From Nitrososphaerales archaeon (GTDB lineage Archaea; Thermoproteota; Nitrososphaeria; Nitrososphaerales; UBA183), in assembly GCA_030045755.1 (NCBI GenBank), contig JASIEW010000132.1, positions 1 to 5,903 of the forward strand: a DNA stretch of 5,903 nt. Direction: 5' to 3'. Shown here one piece after another: positions 4,995-5,903 of this stretch (position 1 is the stretch's first letter; each line of letters starts with the position of its first letter). Both the position numbers and the translations under genes were made by a program. The notes beneath the pieces were generated by a model, which worked only from the letters and a program-made list of their open reading frames with translations, was not told the origin of the DNA and searched no databases.

Positions 4995-5492
4995 TTGTCA
5001 CAGGCGACGGAGTTCAGGCACCTGGTCAGGATCGCGGGGAAGGACCTCAACGGGAACAAGAAACTCGTCGCCGCCCTGTCCGACCTCAAGGGGGTCGGAG
5101 ACAACCTGGCATACGTGACAGCGAGGAGGTTAGGGTTTGACGCAGGAACGAGGCTGGGGCTATTGACGGAGGAACAGGTGAAGGAGGTCGAAGCGGCCCT
5201 GCAGACGGTGGCAAAGACGGGGCTTCCTCAGTGGTACTACAACAGGCGCAAAGACAAGGACACGGGAGAGTCGAGGCAGCTCCTAGGCTCAGATCTTGAC
5301 TTCGCTCAAAAGAACGACATCGACAGGGAAAGGAACATACAGAGCTGGAAGGGGATCAGACACGGGTTGGGGCTCAAGGTCAGGGGACAAAGGACAAGGA
5401 CGACGGGCAGGAAAGGGAGGACAGTCGGCGTAAGGAAGGCCGCGCTCGTCGAGGCCGCGAAGGCCGCAGCGTCGAAGGAAGAGAAGAAGTAG
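4995..5492 (+). CDS. rps13: 30S ribosomal protein uS13 (archaeal S13)
   Basis: A 165-residue uS13, a small-subunit head protein that contacts the large subunit and P-site tRNA. After a short lead it shows FRHLVRIAGKDLNGNKK (residues 7-23), LSDLKGVGDNLA with the helix-hairpin signature, LPQWYYNRRKDKDTGE (77-92) and GIRHGLGLKVRGQRTRTTGR followed by KGRTVGVRK (120-148), the rRNA-binding tail. It ends in an Ala/Lys/Glu-rich extension. The start is TTG at 4995-4997, giving MSQATEFRH as in other archaeal S13 proteins. A TATA box centred about 30 nt upstream makes the mRNA nearly leaderless. A TTG at 4926 would add 23 residues without family similarity, and the TATA box would then lie inside the gene. 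The stop TAG is immediately followed by the rps4 start in the same frame. Confidence 0.96.
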   Translation: MSQATEFRHLVRIAGKDLNGNKKLVAALSDLKGVGDNLAYVTARRLGFDAGTRLGLLTEEQVKEVEAALQTVAKTGLPQWYYNRRKDKDTGESRQLLGSDLDFAQKNDIDRERNIQSWKGIRHGLGLKVRGQRTRTTGRKGRTVGVRKAALVEAAKAAASKEEKK

Positions 5493-5903
5493 TTGGGAGA
5501 CCCGAAGAAGGCGAGGAAGCAGTACAGCAGGCCCAGGAGCCCTTGGCGGGCCGACCAGCTGGCGCAGGAACTCTACACCCTCGGCACCTTCGGACTCCGC
5601 AACAAGAGAGAACTCTGGAAGGCCCAGACCAACCTGAGCTCGGTCAGGAAGCAGGCGAGGACGCTGCTTGCGGCGACCGAGGCGGTCCGTCTCAGAGAGG
5701 AGAAGAAACTCCTCGACAGTCTCACGAGGCGAGGGCTGGTCAAGGAAGGAGCGATCCTAGACGACATCCTGAGCCTTACGGTCGAGGACGTCCTGGCGAG
5801 GAGGCTCCAGAGCATGGTCTTCAAGAAGGGAATGGCGGTCTCTCCCCTCCATGCGAGGCAGTTGATAACGCACGGCCACGTCGTCGTAGGCGACAGGAGG
5901 ATA
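5493..5903 (+). CDS. rps4: 30S ribosomal protein uS4 (archaeal S4), 3'-truncated by window edge
   Basis: The first 137 codons of uS4, a primary 16S rRNA-binding protein; the gene continues past the right edge. It opens MGDPKKARKQYSRPRSPWRA, the archaeal S4 signature, then FGLRNKRELWKAQTNLSSVR (about residues 34-53) and KQARTLL. From about residue 103 (ARRLQSMVFKKGMA, then HARQLITHGHVVVGDRRI) the S4-type RNA-binding domain begins. The start is TTG at 5493-5495, directly after the rps13 TAG with no intervening base and in the same reading frame. Only a weak purine-rich stretch (GGAAGAG) lies upstream, so reinitiation after rps13 is likely. In most archaea rps11 and then rpoD follow; here rpoD lies on the other strand to the left. 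Confidence 0.95.
   Translation, partial: MGDPKKARKQYSRPRSPWRADQLAQELYTLGTFGLRNKRELWKAQTNLSSVRKQARTLLAATEAVRLREEKKLLDSLTRRGLVKEGAILDDILSLTVEDVLARRLQSMVFKKGMAVSPLHARQLITHGHVVVGDRRI

Noticed and set aside
5573..5824. Minus-strand open frame of 83 codons opposite rps4
   Set aside because: It lies antisense to well-conserved rps4 codons, is Ser/Arg/Leu-rich and shows no motif.
1..5903. CRISPR array, insertion sequence or defence system
   Set aside because: No regularly spaced repeats, transposase motifs or terminal repeats with target duplication are visible. All other coding capacity is housekeeping or envelope genes.

Overview
The window is a GC-rich stretch of an archaeal genome that is almost entirely gene-packed. 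It carries archaeal/eukaryotic-type genes: RNA polymerase subunits D and N, ribosomal protein eL18, archaeal-type uS13, uS4, uS9, uL13 and uS2, and the start of a mevalonate kinase. Archaeal TATA-like boxes lie close to start codons, and TTG/GTG starts are frequent. Three things point to the Nitrososphaerota (Thaumarchaeota) or a nearby TACK lineage: the style of the uS13, uS9 and RpoD sequences, an Rpb3-like cysteine loop in RpoD with no iron-sulfur domain, and the operon layout. This is recognition from memory, not a database result.

Left part (1-3722, minus strand): one long polycistron read right to left. The order is rpoD, rpl18e, rpl13, rps9, rpoN, rps2, a MEMO-family protein, then mevalonate kinase, which runs off the left edge. 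Neighbouring genes overlap or sit 2-16 nt apart. The inner genes mostly begin with TTG or GTG and are preceded by Shine-Dalgarno-like cores (GGTG, GAGGT, GGAGGG). The operon joins transcription (RpoD, RpoN), translation (eL18, uL13, uS9, uS2) and entry into isoprenoid synthesis (mevalonate kinase with its usual archaeal companion, MEMO). The rpoK and enolase genes often found between rpoN and rps2 in archaea are absent here.

Middle (3723-4994): a break in the ancestral ribosomal cluster. It holds two minus-strand genes unrelated to translation. One is a 112-residue two-helix membrane protein of unknown function. The other is a 190-residue envelope protein with an archaeal pilin-like N-terminus, a Thr/Ser-rich stalk and a fibronectin-III-like domain. 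Each has its own TATA-like box 28-30 nt from its start codon, the geometry of a leaderless mRNA.

Right part (4995-5903, plus strand): rps13, then rps4, which runs off the right edge. In many archaea rps13-rps4-rps11 lies directly upstream of rpoD on the same strand. Here the two halves face away from each other, with the two envelope genes between them. This suggests an inversion or insertion that split the ancestral operon and gave each half a promoter of its own.
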